Positions 9,547-21,736 of a DNA stretch of 33,438 nucleotides are shown here, piece after piece. The position numbers and the translations under genes are program-made. The stretch lies in NCBI GenBank assembly GCA_964035545.1, contig CAXIUT010000143.1, positions 1 to 33,438 on the forward strand, given 5' to 3'. Source of the DNA: Bugula neritina (Eukaryota > Bryozoa > Gymnolaemata > Cheilostomatida > Bugulidae). Position 1 is the stretch's first letter. Every line of letters begins with the position of its first letter. A model generated the notes under the pieces. That model had not been told where the DNA came from. It saw only the letters and a program-made list of their open reading frames with translations, and ran no database searches.

Positions 9547-11907
9547 ATGAATTGCTTTACAGGCTGCTTTTCGAAGCACCACAACAATCAATAAAAAATA
9601 ATTATCAACAGGCTTACCAACTTGCCCATGAACTTCACCTCCAACGAAATCAATTAACTTGAAAAAAGGTATCTCTCTTTCTATCAAGATTTATGAAAGT
9701 TTCCAACAACAACAAATAAATCACACTCAATATTTTCAAAAAAAATATGGGAATTCTAGGACTTCATTGTTCTCAAGAGTTTTCATAACGACTCTTTAAC
9801 GCCTTTGACCTTGACAATGATAACAAAGTACTTTTTGATCTATCTAGATTGATTTCAGGGACTTTGTCTAGTATATGTACATTCTGAAAGGCAATAATGA
9901 CAGTCACAAAGCTAGAATATCTTTCAAAATGATCGTCCCTCCTAAAACATCCATCATCACAAAAGACATTTTCAAGAAATTTTTAAGTGACTTTTTTGTT
10001 TCTTGGTCTTTCGTCACCAACATCGACATCACTGAAGATATGACTGAAAGAACCAATAAATATATAGATTTCCTATTTAAAAAGGTATAAAAAGATACAG
10101 GAAAACCATAAATCAATCTTAAATACTATATCACCACTCTCTACAAGGATAAAGACTATATGGAATCATTTTAATTCATCACACATGGAATGGCAGATAT
10201 TTTTATCAGCTAAAAAAGCAACGATCCAGAAACAGTTCTCTTCAAAATCATAAAACAACTTCATTAAATAAAATAAACTGTTTTCTAAATGAGCAACGAT
10301 TAATCTTATCTCTACTAGCCAGTTAGATTTTAGTAGAATCCTCATACTCTACCAACATTTGAAGCTCCTTTGTTCAAAAAACCAAAAAATAATAAAACAG
10401 AACAAGCTAAATACAGAAAATAAAATAATTATACTTTCACTAAAACACACAAAACTTTCTTTTCAAATGTTACCGATTAAAGACAAAGAGTGTTTGAACC
10501 TAGTGATACTCATTCAGGAACGAAATCAAATAATATTTTTTATTAAGAAAAAAAATGGTAAGCTAAATAGCTACTTGAAAACAGCAAGATAGCAGCTTTA
10601 GAAAAAAAACTTAAATTTATAGATTAAAAAATAGATAAGATTGTGCAGTAGACAAAAGTAATGTACGAATCAATGAAAGCTAAGTTTTAAAAGAAAAAAG
10701 AATTTAAAAGTAGAGGTGGATAGGCAGCTCAAAATGTCCATAAAAGAATTAGAACTTAAGGTGATATGGTATTCATTGGCGATTAAAATTGGAATCTTGT
10801 TCTAAATATGATGATAGGCATCCAAATGGCTGTCAGAAGTATCAAAGGACTCCAATAAATTATATGCGAATAGCCTAAAGATTTCGGATTAAAGTATAAC
10901 TTTGAGTTAATTCCTAGAAAATTTGGAAATTAAAACTCAAATTCTACCATCTATTCGTTCACTGACTATGCTCCAAACACATTCAACCACATCAGAAAAA
11001 CATTTAATATTGATAATGAATAGTATATCAATAGTATCGGTCCAAGTAAACTGATGGCTTCTCTCATGATGGGTGAAGTCAGCTCAATGACCTCACTAAC
11101 CAGTCAAGGAAAAAGTGGATCTTTCTTCTACTACACAGCAGATGGCAAATATACACTCAAAACTATTCAACATCGATAATACAAATTTTTGAGATCCATT
11201 CTTGAAGATTACTATTACTACATCAAGAAAAATCCCAATACTCTCATAACTAAATTTTTTGGACTTCATAAACTCATATAAAAAAATTAGAATGGAATAG
11301 AAACAGGTAGAAGCTACTTCATCATCATGGCCAATGTCTTTAATACCAGGGAAAAAGTCATAGAAAGATATGATATTAAAGGCTCATGGTACGGAAGATA
11401 AACTAATGATACTGATCCTTTGGCGACAAAAAAAGATAACGACTTCAAAAAGAGATAACCTGTTCTCCTAGCTTAATAAGATAGAAAAAAACTCCTTTTG
11501 ACAATAAAGAAAGACGTGTAGTTCTTCGAGCAGCACTAAATAATCGATTATTCTCTTTTAGTAGGAGTTATAAAAAAATCTGATAACCTCAGTGACATCA
11601 GTGAAGGTCGATTCTAGTCAAGAATTTTCTAAGAAGGTCCTCCCTTCAGAGACAGTAACATTTACTTCGCAGATTTTTAAAGCTCAGAAGGATATATATT
11701 CGGTATAATCGATATTCTGACCCTTTACGAGTAAGAAATATTTTATTTAGTTCAAGAAAAGTTTTAGAATACTATTTTAAAAGACTTGTCTATGGCTAAG
11801 GCATCTCAGCAGTCCCACCAGAACAATATGCAGAACGATTCTACAACTTTATTTAGAAAAGCGTGTTTGTTTCAAATGAAATTCAAGATAAAAAACTATT
11901 ACGGTGA
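9547..11907 (+). CDS. Phosphatidylinositol-4-phosphate 5-kinase fused to an N-terminal EF-hand (NCS-like) domain
   Basis: Spliced length is 766 residues with three 20-nt introns (9669-9688, 9871-9890, 11731-11750); each is needed to keep the conserved domains in frame. Residues 1 to about 215 resemble neuronal calcium sensor proteins: ERLFNAFDLDND with a good EF-loop start, then further helical pairs. A charged linker (about 300-400) follows. The lipid-kinase domain has the glycine-rich GKSGSFFYYT near residue 508, an HRQYKFL helix, YDIKGSWYGR (the DLKGS-type motif) near 594, IIDYSLLVGV near 651, FGIIDILTLYD near 704 and the specificity loop ISAVPPEQYAERF near 734. It should phosphorylate PI4P to PI(4,5)P2 at membranes, possibly under calcium control. 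Plasmodium PIP5K has a similar NCS-like domain, so the fusion may be old in alveolates. Confidence 0.93.
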
Positions 11908-11995
11908 GTGTTTATTATTTTTTATATGATTTATCTTAATAAGCTACAATAATTTTTATTGATTTTATTATTTTTTCCACAAAATAATAAAGAAA

Positions 11996-12926
11996 ATGAG
12001 TATTTACTAACCCTTCTACTATCCTTATTTGATTCCTCAGCCCTCTATCCACCCGATAACTCTTCCTCTGCGTTCAAAAATAAATGAAATTCAAAGGAAT
12101 AGAGATTATTGCATAAAAGTTGAAGCCTAAAATATTGCTAGATAGAATGAGTAAAGAATAAGACAAGCTAGTATTACTAGAAGTCTTCTTATAAATGAAA
12201 AGTTATAAGATGAGTTAAGAAGATAGGATTTATAAAATTATGCCAATCGACAAATGGTCGAAAGGGCAGAAGCATAAATAAAATATAAATATTTGAAAAA
12301 GATATAGTAACTAAAAAGATAAAGATAAATGATTAATCATCCAGATACTGTTGCTCAGGTTAAATTTCAAAATTAATATTTACAAAATTTGGGTGAAAAA
12401 ACAGATAAAATAAAAGCATAAACAGCTCATAAAAGTTATTTAGATGAACTTGATAAAAGTAAAGATAAAAATTAGATTTTTGATCATTCTTTAAGTAAAA
12501 GAAGAAATAGTAATAAAGGAGAAAGTTTTTATTTATTTGACAGAAATAATAAAAAACAACTTTTTGGTTCTCCTGATTTATCTAAATCTAAAAATAAAAA
12601 ACACAAGAAAAAAGCCAATAAAACAATAAATTATTAAATGAAAAAGAAACAATCAATATCATTGACATAAAGAAAACCTTAACCTTCTAACTTTATCACA
12701 TAAATAGCTCTGAAAAGTACTTCTATTTTAATCAGAAATAAACAATAGGCTAAAAGTATCAGAAATAGTTTATAAAGATTCTAAACTTAGAGGTTAAAAA
12801 CATGAAGCGAATCATCTTTTTAACACCTTTTAAAATGAAGCAAAACTTAGAAAATAAATAAAAAATAAAATCAATAATGATCCCTCTATTCTAAAAAAAC
12901 ATGATTTAGTTACTAATTCTAGATGA
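11996..12926 (+). CDS. Hypothetical basic coiled-coil protein
   Basis: Spliced length is 302 residues with one 22-nt intron at 12756-12777 required to reach the C-terminal helix. It opens with a Pro/Tyr-rich segment (YQPFYYPYLIPQPSIHP-like), followed by a long charged helix (about 30-150) that becomes a plausible coiled coil when TAA/TAG is read as Glu. The second half is Lys/Ser/Asn-rich. No family was recognised. It lies 88 nt after the PIP-kinase gene on the same strand and is convergent, 23 nt apart, with the next gene. Confidence 0.75.
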
Positions 12927-12949
12927 TTAATAAATATTATCTGAATAAA

Positions 12950-14209
12950 TCATTATTTATGATGTAAAAGCAATCCATACAACCCCTCAACTATATTCTC
13001 ATTTGCCAACACCAGCTACATTAATTTCTAAAAATCAAGTTTTTTAAAATCTTATAGAGATACTGGGTTGCCTTCCTTATAAAAGTTAATTGAAGAAATA
13101 TCTTTACGTCTAGTTATATCTTTCTTTATTATTTCAATGCACTTGGCAAAGTAACCTGATACCTCCTGGCGTTTGTTATACTTATAAGATTGTTTTTGAA
13201 TATATTCTCTATCTATATTCGTCTGACCTACCATATTTCTAGAATTCTATCCGTAATCAACAGTGTAGTTTGATTTACTTCTGACACTATTTCTAGAAAA
13301 TCTCTCTATTTTTACATTTCCTTTTGAATTGTTCTCTGTCCTGGAGAATATCTTCCTCTGAAACTCACCAAAAACCTCTGAAACTGCTCTCATTACCTCA
13401 TTCAACATATCTGTATCCAAATAGTTGAGTTTTACTCTCAACTTCCTTGTAAATAACTAGCTTTCTGAATGTACTCCTAGATCCTTAGAAGTAGAGTATA
13501 GAGCACTTTTAGGAGGAGCTATATGAACATGATTAGCTGTAGCTTTTGAAATATTAGCCGAAGTTAGAGTAGTTCTATTTTTATTTCTCATGTAAGTATT
13601 TTTGAATGATCCTGGATTCAAAAGACTAACATCATATTTTTGAGTAAAGTCTTGTTCTTCATTGACTTGATTTTTCTTTTAGAGTTCCATTTCTAATTGT
13701 TTGTTTCTTTTATTTAGGACTTTCAAAGATTCTTAGGTAAATTTTTTATCAGAAGTCATTTCCTCTATTTTGAGTCTCATTTATTAAATTTATCTATCCT
13801 TGCTGACCAACTTCTAAAATATTCTTAAAGACTAATCTCTAAAAATTGATAATTTCTTTTCCAAATATTCAATTATTTATTCATAGCTATTGGAACTACT
13901 AGCCTGAGCCTGAGATTCTCTCTTCAAATCTTACATCTCTTTCTTAACCAAATAAATATGAGTTTTATATGCATTTAGTATTTAAGCTTAGTTCTTTTAG
14001 ACTTTGTTATGAACTGTCTTTTCTAGCTATTCAATATATCGGTTCAGCTGATTATGATTTTGTTTGATTTATTAAAAATTATTATCGATATTTCTCTGAG
14101 TAAGAAACAACTATTTAGACCTATTTTTCGTGACAGGACTTAAAGTACTATCCTCTAGTGATGCATCTCTCAAGTTGACTGTTTTCAGTTAACTCGAACG
14201 TATGTACAT
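12950..14209 (-). CDS. Coiled-coil protein of unknown function
   Basis: An uninterrupted 419-residue frame. Residues about 45-190 form a long coiled coil (NHNQLNRYIEELEKTVHNKV and similar heptads). A Ser/Asn-rich linker follows, then a globular-looking helical domain from about 265 (LNYLDTDMLNEVMRAVSEVF) to the end (LVLANENIVEGLYGLLLHHKE). The arrangement suggests a cytoskeletal or centriolar structural protein, but I do not recognise the family. Its start codon lies 43 nt downstream of the end of the docking-complex gene on the same strand. Confidence 0.85.
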
Positions 14210-14252
14210 CGATAAATAATAATATAACAGATGAATGATGAATATCAAAGTA

Positions 14253-15878
14253 TCATTTCTTCTTAGGACGAATTTATTTCTTCTTCTGTTTCTGACTTTG
14301 CTATTTCTAAATTAATATAAATATACAGAGATAAAGTCTGCAGCTTTTCGACGCAACTCTTCCATAGATAAAATCTTATCGTACTCCTAGTTATCCTAAA
14401 AGTCTTCAAATGTCAACAAAGCAGGTTGAGCAGACCCAAGTCTGTTTTGCTGAGCACCACTAAGCATATTTGGATTTGATAAACGGTTAAATGTTTCCAC
14501 TATCGATACTGCCTTGTGTTCAATTACAGCCAAAAATACTAATAAGTTGGTTTCTGAAATAGACTTAGTGCCTCCTATCTCCTTCACCACCTCACGATCA
14601 CACTCTATTGTCTAAAATATCCTCTATATTAGACCCATTATTGATTTGGCATCTTTTTGATAAGTCCTGTATTTCCCTTCAATGTCTTTAAGATTGGCTT
14701 ACACTGACTTCAGATGAGTTTCCATTTCTTGTAGATACTTTTCTTTTGAGTTGGAAGAATGTTCTTGATGTTCTGCTTCTTCTTCTTTCAGTTTGGCGAC
14801 TTAGAACTCCAACTATTCAATCTAATTACTTTGCAAGTTAACAAATTTAAACATTTGGAAATTTTTCTCTTCATTTCTGCTAAATATTCTCAACAACTAA
14901 TCAAAGTTATCTATCTCAGTTGCTGCTTATATCTTTGCAAAATCTTATCTAAATTTTTGGATCTTTTCCATTTGTTCTGAACTCTTTTTTGTTTGTCTGA
15001 ATAATAGTGGAAATACTTAACAAATTTTGCTTGAGTAGGTTGTGGTTCTTAGATGGCTGAATGATGATGTGAGATATCTTAGTGATTTTTTCCTACTTTT
15101 TTAGCATAAGATGATAATTTAATTTTTTCCATAAGATGACTAATTTCTTTGATTTATTTTTAGAAATCAATTCCTTCTTTTTTCGCTTGAGTTTTCAAAG
15201 AACTCATTTGATTATTAGCTTTATCTCTATCTTAATAGGCATTATTAGCTTTTTCAATAATATCAGCCATTTTTTTTCTTTTTTAGTGTAGTTAGTTTTA
15301 TAATTTTTTATATAAGTTATCAAAAATAACTCTTTATTTTCTTAAACTATCAATAACTAACTTTAGATCTTTATTGACAGCAATGGTTTAATTAAATTTT
15401 TGATTGGCTTTATCTAATCTATTTTATAAAATTTTAATTTGTTTTTGAAGATTATTTAAATTCTATGCTCCAGAATTAATTCCTAAACAATTCTTTTTCT
15501 TTTAAATAATTTTCTTTTGAAAATTACCAATATGAACTTCTATATTTTTTTGAGTTTCTTTTTCTTCTTGAATAGCATTCGATATTTAATTTAAAAATTA
15601 TTTCATCGATTAGGAATTAAGTCCATGTTTAGATTAGTTGTTCTTTTCATTGTTTATTTTGGCCTATATTAAATAAAAAATACTATTAATTCTTTAAGAG
15701 CATCATTTTATTTTTTAAGCTTATCAATAGATAATTTCTGTTTCTTTATGAAGTTAATAGTCTCTTAGGCAAACAATTTTTTATCTGTCTCTAAATTTCT
15801 AAACTTCTTTTGTTGTTCAAACAACTTCTACTGCTTCTTTTTCAACTCCTACTGGTCCATCAACTCATCATTTAGCAT
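14253..15878 (-). CDS. ODAD1: Outer dynein arm docking complex subunit (ODAD1/CCDC114, Chlamydomonas DC2-like)
   Basis: Spliced length is 521 residues with three 20-nt introns (14307-14326, 14997-15016, 15664-15683). The protein is nearly all coiled coil. Family-like landmarks are LRKERVIFDNLYKKLE in the first third and TEIDNFDELLRIF, NEEKNFEMFKFVN and LQSNEIEELE in the middle, matching the conserved core of CCDC114/CCDC63/DC2 proteins that anchor outer dynein arms to the axonemal doublet. The C-terminus is short and Lys/Gln-rich. Reading TAA/TAG as Glu gives NEIEELE as in relatives. Its promoter region carries a 117-nt telomeric tract. It is convergent with nothing and shares a divergent spacer with the carboxypeptidase gene. 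Confidence 0.9.
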
Positions 15879-15934
15879 TTTCTATTTCAGAATTAATAAA
15901 ATATAACTAACTATATTCCAATACCACCTAATTA

Positions 15935-16153
<219 letters not shown>

Positions 16154-16287
16154 TCAACATATTCTATTGATTAGTTTTTATGTTGATTATCTATCTTTTT
16201 AACATTAATATCACCCAATATTATTAAAAATGATATAAAAAAGTTAATTTTATTACAATATTTACAATATATAAACCAAGTGTATCA

Positions 16288-18552
16288 ATGAATGAAAAGC
16301 AATCGAATTGCAACAAGTCTTTCAAAGCATTTTTCTACATCAATTCAGTTAAAGTATATTTCACTGGTGATTTTGATTCGGGGAATCTATAAAAAGCCTA
16401 ACAACTTTCTCCTTATACAGTATATCTCAAATAACTGAGTATAGACTAACTCCAGGATTCGATAAACATAACTAAACAACAAAAAAGAATTTCTTTCACT
16501 TCCAAGTCCAAGGATTCAAACAATGCACAGTCAAATTTCAAATTACAAGATGCTTTATCCTAGAACATCTCATTAAAGTACTTAAATCAACATTTAGTAT
16601 AAATTGTAAAATAACTATCATCCAGTAGTTAAGAAAACATCTTAATCTCCTTTCCAAAAAACAAATAAAAATGTATAAATATACGTAAATCACATTGATA
16701 TACAGTACAATGCCTATAAAGAACCAGAACTTAGCTTTCAATACGAATTTCAAAACGAAAGTAAAGTCTAATTTGCATTCACATATCCCTACTCATATTC
16801 TGATAACCAAAAACTCATCAAAGAACTCTAATAAAAGTATTGCTTTCATTCCAATATCTACTTTCATCGATAAGTTCTCAGCAGAACCAATGCAGGCAGA
16901 AGTCTAGATCTACTGACTATTACAGATATTGATAACTGCAAAGATCAAAGACAACCTCGAATAGAAGGCATACTTGAATAGTATTAAAGACCATTTCAGA
17001 TCAATAGACCCACCATTCTCATTTCAGCTAGAGTGCATCCAGGAGAAACTCCTTCTTCTTTTTGTATGGAAGGAATCCTCAAATTCCTTCTCAACTAAAA
17101 TGATTTCAGATCAGCTCTTTTGAGAAAATACTTTCACTTCATTCTCATTCCCATGGTCAATCCTGATGGAGTTTATCAAGGAATGTTCAGAAATGACCTC
17201 AACGGAGACAACCTGAACAGACTTTACAAACATTTCGATCCTTAAAAACAGTATCTCTCCTATAATTAAGTAAAACTATCTGGAGTATTACGAAATACTT
17301 GAATTCACTATAAAAGATAGATTTCTTTTTCGACCTGCATGCTCATCCGTCTCTGAAAAGATTTTTTATCTATGGAAATTCTTTTGAGGAATTTACTTAC
17401 CAAGTAGAAGCCCAACTCTTTGGAAAGCTAGTTGAATTTAACTGCCCTTACTTTTAAAACTTTGATTCCATATTTACATAGAGAGCAATGAAATCTAAAG
17501 ACAAATTTGACGATCATAACAAGTAAGGATGTGCACGTGTGTACTACCACAAAAAATACAAAATAATTCATTCATATACAGTCTAGTGTGGCTACTTTTT
17601 TCCTACGAAATTAAATCAATTTTAGAAGCAAATAAATTCAGGGTAGTCAAAATTTTATAGTTATACTTCTGATTGGTAAAATTGTCAACTTGACTAATAT
17701 GGTCCATAATCATATATGTTACTAGGTAAAAGTTTATTAGTATCAATTTTGGATTTATTCCAAATAAATCCCTACTCAAGAGTGGGTCCTTGTCATTACT
17801 AGATCGTAAATGGTTTGAGGAAAACAATTGCTCAAAAATTATTTAGTTAATCATAAAAATATCGACTTAAAGATAGAATAAGTTATAAAAGAATTAATTA
17901 AATTACTAATCTAATCTATGATAAATATTATAGATAAAGACTTTAAAAATATAATCTTACTGTCAAATAAATAACTAAATTATAAAAATAAAAAATCATC
18001 AATATACACTCTCTTTAAGCAGATCTAGTTCAAATAGTCAAAAAGAAAAGTAGCATTACACAATAAAACAAATCAAATATTATTAACTAAGATAAAATAT
18101 TAAATAATTAATAAGATAAAGAATAAAATGATAATTTTCATCGACAATTGTTATCTTCTTTCTCAAAATATAACAAAAAACATGTTCTTAAACCGATTGA
18201 TAAGAAAGTAACTAACACCATCAAAATCAGAAAAATAAAAACTATGGAAACTTAAGAACATAATCAAAGATACAATAAAAGCTTCAAAATAAAAACAGAT
18301 CACTCATAGTAATCTCCAATCAAAAAAGTATAAAAATAAGTACTCAATAAAATACTCAAATCTAATGTTAGAGGACCAATCTACTCATAAAAAAAACTAT
18401 AAATTAGAAACATCTACCTCAAAAAAGATCCATAAGATTTCAAATAAGTTTTCCTTAACAACCTCAACAATCGATTTCCTTATCTAAAAAGTCCTCAAAA
18501 AATAAAAGCTCTTAGTCCTCTTAAAAAATCAAAAAAATAACTCCATCTCTGA
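16288..18552 (+). CDS. Cytosolic carboxypeptidase (M14D, CCP5/AGBL5-like), tubulin deglutamylase candidate
   Basis: Spliced length is 734 residues with three 20-nt introns (16420-16439, 16578-16597, 17251-17270). The N-terminal beta domain has FDSGNL and FFHFQVQGF, as in CCPs. The zinc carboxypeptidase domain shows HPGE near residue 237 (two zinc ligands), NPDGV, GDNLNRLY, DLHAH near 331 (third zinc ligand) and YTVEC near 413, whose Glu, encoded by TAG at 17584-17586, is the expected catalytic base. CCPs trim glutamates from tubulin tails and fit a ciliated cell. After the catalytic domain comes a Lys-rich, probably disordered extension of about 270 residues that is much more basic than the enzyme part. 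The LSRTNAGRSLDLLTIT block points to the CCP5 branch, but this is not certain. Confidence 0.93.
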
Positions 18553-18602
18553 TTCTTTTTAATATTATCTTTAATACTATCTACATTTAGAGTGATAACT
18601 TA

Positions 18603-19380
18603 TCAAACTATCCCCAAACTATCCTCTTCAACTTCATCCAAAACTGACTCACTCCCAGATACTTACTCCTCAACAGCGATTACCTGATTCTAAGCTACTT
18701 TAGCCTCAACAATAACTTTAGAATCTACTTACTTTTACTTTTTAGGAGTCTCTTTGATTCCATTTTTCTTTTATTTCTTCAACAACTTCCTGTCCTTTTA
18801 TTTTTATGCTATTTACTGAGGAAATTCCAACCTATATTTTTGCATCCTTTCCTGATACTTTTTCTTTCTTCATCGCATAGTTTTATAAAAGGTTCCTTTT
18901 CTTGTGGTGATAGTTAGGCCCATATTTTTGCAGCAACTTTAGTTTGTTCTGTAACTCCATAGGCAGGATAAGTTTTTGATATATTGCTTTGTTGATCTTT
19001 AAAGAACAATAAAAAACTTGATGCTGGAGCTTTAGGCTTATGACTAACTTTTTTTCCTTTCCTCTTTCCTTTCAATTCCTAACTATCCTTTCCTTCTTCA
19101 TCTCCATCTTTTTTTATTTTCTTACTTTTAGGGGATTTAGGTATTACTATCTAAATAGCAGGCTATTTAAGTTCATTTTAACTTTCTTGTATTTTTGATA
19201 TTTTTTACTATTATAGTTATTACTATTAGCTAATAGATTGCTGATTATTTTTTGAAAGATTTTCCATTTACTTAATACAGATCTAGTTGAGTTCCTGAAA
19301 GGTACTAGCTAATTTTTTAGTTATTTTTTAGAACTAGATAAACAAGTATTTACAAATGAAAAGTATGTCTAAGCACTCAT
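18603..19380 (-). CDS. HMG-box protein, frame broken inside the box
   Basis: One 20-nt intron (19334-19353) joins the start MSAETYFSF to the main frame. The N-terminus is Gln/Glu-rich, then basic (KGKRKGKKVSHKPKAP). A single HMG box follows: PASSFLLFFKDQQ, KIWAELSPQEKEPF, KLCDEERK. At this point the frame is lost: the last helix (KYQERMQKYRLEF) is read one base back, after a five-A run (T run 18859-18863 on the + strand). Total coding length is one base short of a multiple of three, and no GT-AG intron can repair it. After the break the frame stays open to TGA at 18603 with an acidic C-terminal tail, as in HMGB-type DNA-bending proteins. It may be a sequencing indel, a -1 frameshift or a young pseudogene. 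Confidence 0.8.
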
Positions 19381-19449
19381 ATGTTTTATAATCACAAAAA
19401 ATTAATGCCTCCTTTATCATAAATATTTACTAAATAAACATCAATTTTA

Positions 19450-20753
19450 TCATTCCACACTGTATAAGTGCAACTTTGAATCAGAACCTCCACTCACTAC
19501 ACCTTTAGAGCCCAACCATTCGACTACCAAAATCTTCTATTCTTCACTCTGTAAATTCTGCATTGGAAAACCACATCGACTATCCCACACCTTGACAGTC
19601 CTATCATATGATCCTGAAACAAAAATATTCCCTGAACTTCCAAATTTAACACTACTCGCCCATTTAGAGTGAGCCTTGAAAGTTTTAGAAGGCCTCGAAG
19701 GTTCTCTCCTATCCCACATTCGTAGCTGTCCATCTTCATGCGAAGATAAGATCAATGAACCAAAACTATCCATCGACGTTACCACTGAATCTCTAGTTAA
19801 AATAGTTTCTTGTCGTCTCATTTTACTGACATCAGTGATAGCTATCTCATGACAACTAGAAGCTGATAGTACTTCTTGATTATTGATCCAATTCAAACAT
19901 TCAATAGTACCTTTGTGAACCTTTTCTTCAACTAATTTAGGCAATGCATTTAGACTCAATTCTATCTTTTTCTTTTTATTTTTCACACTGTTATGAGATC
20001 CAGGCTGATCAAAATTTTAAGGAATTTGCCAAATAGAAACAATACCTTCAGTACCACCAATAGCCACATGAGAATCAGATCCTGGACTAACAGATATACT
20101 TGAAATATCTCCCTCATGTCTGTTAGATGATATAAGTTGATTTTATACTTTAGACTAATTCACCCTAACGAGATGAACTTGCACTAACTCTCCTAATCCT
20201 CCACTTAAACAGTAATAATTATTCTCTTTTTCACAAGGAACAAAGGCACAGGCCTTAAGAGGATCCTCATCACTATTGATAGTCCCTATTTTCTTTAAAT
20301 TAGGCAAATAAACAGCTATATTTCCATCGTATAATGAAGCAGCTACTGCTGAAGGTCCGTCTGGTCCTTAAATAATCCTGATTGATGAAATCCACTCATC
20401 GGTAGGAACATTTTTTTGATGCTATAATTGAGGAAAGGCAATAATATACTAAATATGAAGAGTTTGTTCAGGAGTAAGTTAATATCTCAAAATATGCGAC
20501 TTCAACTTGCCTCGAAGAATATATCCTTCGACAATAAACTAAAATCTTGGTAACTATTAGTTTCCAATTAGATCTTGGATTAACTAACTAACAACAAAAT
20601 TACTTGATTGAGAGAATCTTCATCAAGATCAGAAGAGAGTTCTAGGTTGGAGTGAGGAAGTTCATAGTCACTCAATTTAGAACTTAACTAAGCAATAACT
20701 TGTTGAGGTATTCTGTTATAGAGCTCTTCTATTTCATTAAGTTCTGCTTCCAT
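19450..20753 (-). CDS. YTM1: Ribosome biogenesis protein Ytm1/WDR12
   Basis: Spliced length is 427 residues with one 20-nt intron in the N-terminal third (near 20585-20605) that joins EDSLN to the NLE domain. The NLE-type ubiquitin-like domain (FQFIVEGYILRGKL, then HIEYIIAF) is followed by a linker with DEWISSIR and seven-blade WD40 repeats, including SSHEDGQLRMWD and VSGSYDRTVKVWD. This is the domain order of Ytm1/WDR12, the PeBoW complex subunit that binds Nop7-Erb1 and is removed by the Rea1 ATPase during 60S maturation in the nucleolus. Yeast Ytm1 is of similar length (about 460). It ends just before the HMG-box gene on the same strand. Confidence 0.93.
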
Positions 20754-20798
20754 TGTTGATGCAACACTTATTATAATAAAGATCACCTTATAACTACG

Positions 20799-21694
20799 AT
20801 GTTCAGAAAAATCAATCAAACATTTATCAAACTCAGACAACCTATGAAACCTTTTTATAATTTTTCAGATATGAAAGTTCAATTCAACAAGATGAACTAT
20901 CTTGTTTTTGATCCAGAAATTGGAGGACGCATACTAGAACTTCATCTAGAAGGAAGACTGATCATCAAAGGAGAAAGAAGTGGACTAGGAAGTGGAAACT
21001 ACCTCATGTTTCCTTGGGTCAACAGAATTTAGAAAGTTCCCTTCCCTGATGTCAAGCACCCATACACTGATGATAATGGCTTACCCATTCATGGTCTATA
21101 CGTTGACTCACCTAGGAATGCTTGTATTTTTACAGCATCTGATAAAAGTATTGGAATATAGTTAACTCCTAAAGTTAAACATGAAGGAATTCCTACATTC
21201 ACATAAACATGGATTTTGAGCAAAGGAAAACTTGAACAAAAGATACAAGTTGATGACTTGAAAGAACATAAACTGCCATACTGTTTTGGATATCATCCAT
21301 ACCTTCAAATCGATGATAATGACATTACTAACTTTAAAATAAATACCAACATCAAAACAAACCTCAACCTCGATCCGGTAATTCATCAACTATTCAGAGA
21401 TTAGTTACACTCTTTCCTTACCAAAAGAAAGATATCGATGTGAAACCTACTTAAAAGTATGATAGTCTTTTTGAAGGAGGAAACTATCTATAAATTAGGA
21501 ATAAAGATCAATTCCATGTTAAAATCAGCAGTTCTCTTCCCTACTGGCAAATATATACACCTCCATGTGGTAAAAGAATAGCTGTTTAGCCTATGTCTTT
21601 CACAGGAAATCTCTATCACATCCATGAACAAGGTCACTCTCCCTCACACAATGAAGGCTCTTTGGTAATAGAGGCAGGACAGTAGTAGCAATGA
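20799..21694 (+). CDS. Aldose 1-epimerase-like protein
   Basis: Spliced length is 291 residues with one 20-nt intron at 21378-21397. Markers of the galactose mutarotase/hexose-6-phosphate epimerase fold are seen in order: GGRILELHL, PWVNRI, GLPIHGLY with the likely catalytic His, CFGYHPYL with the second conserved His, LPYWQIYTPP and IAVQPMSFTGN near the end. The expected activity is interconversion of alpha and beta anomers of a hexose or hexose phosphate in the cytosol. The first 20 residues could be a short N-terminal extension, and a later Met at about residue 17 or 25 is an alternative start. It is divergent from the Ytm1 gene (45 nt apart). Confidence 0.88.
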
Positions 21695-21736
21695 TTAAAT
21701 AGCCATATTCTATAATTAATATTAATTGAAACTACC

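Noticed and set aside
17584-17586. Loss of the catalytic Glu in the carboxypeptidase (pseudo-enzyme)
   Set aside because: It appears only if TAG is read as Gln. Together with the kinase APE and PI synthase positions it is better explained by TAG coding for Glu.
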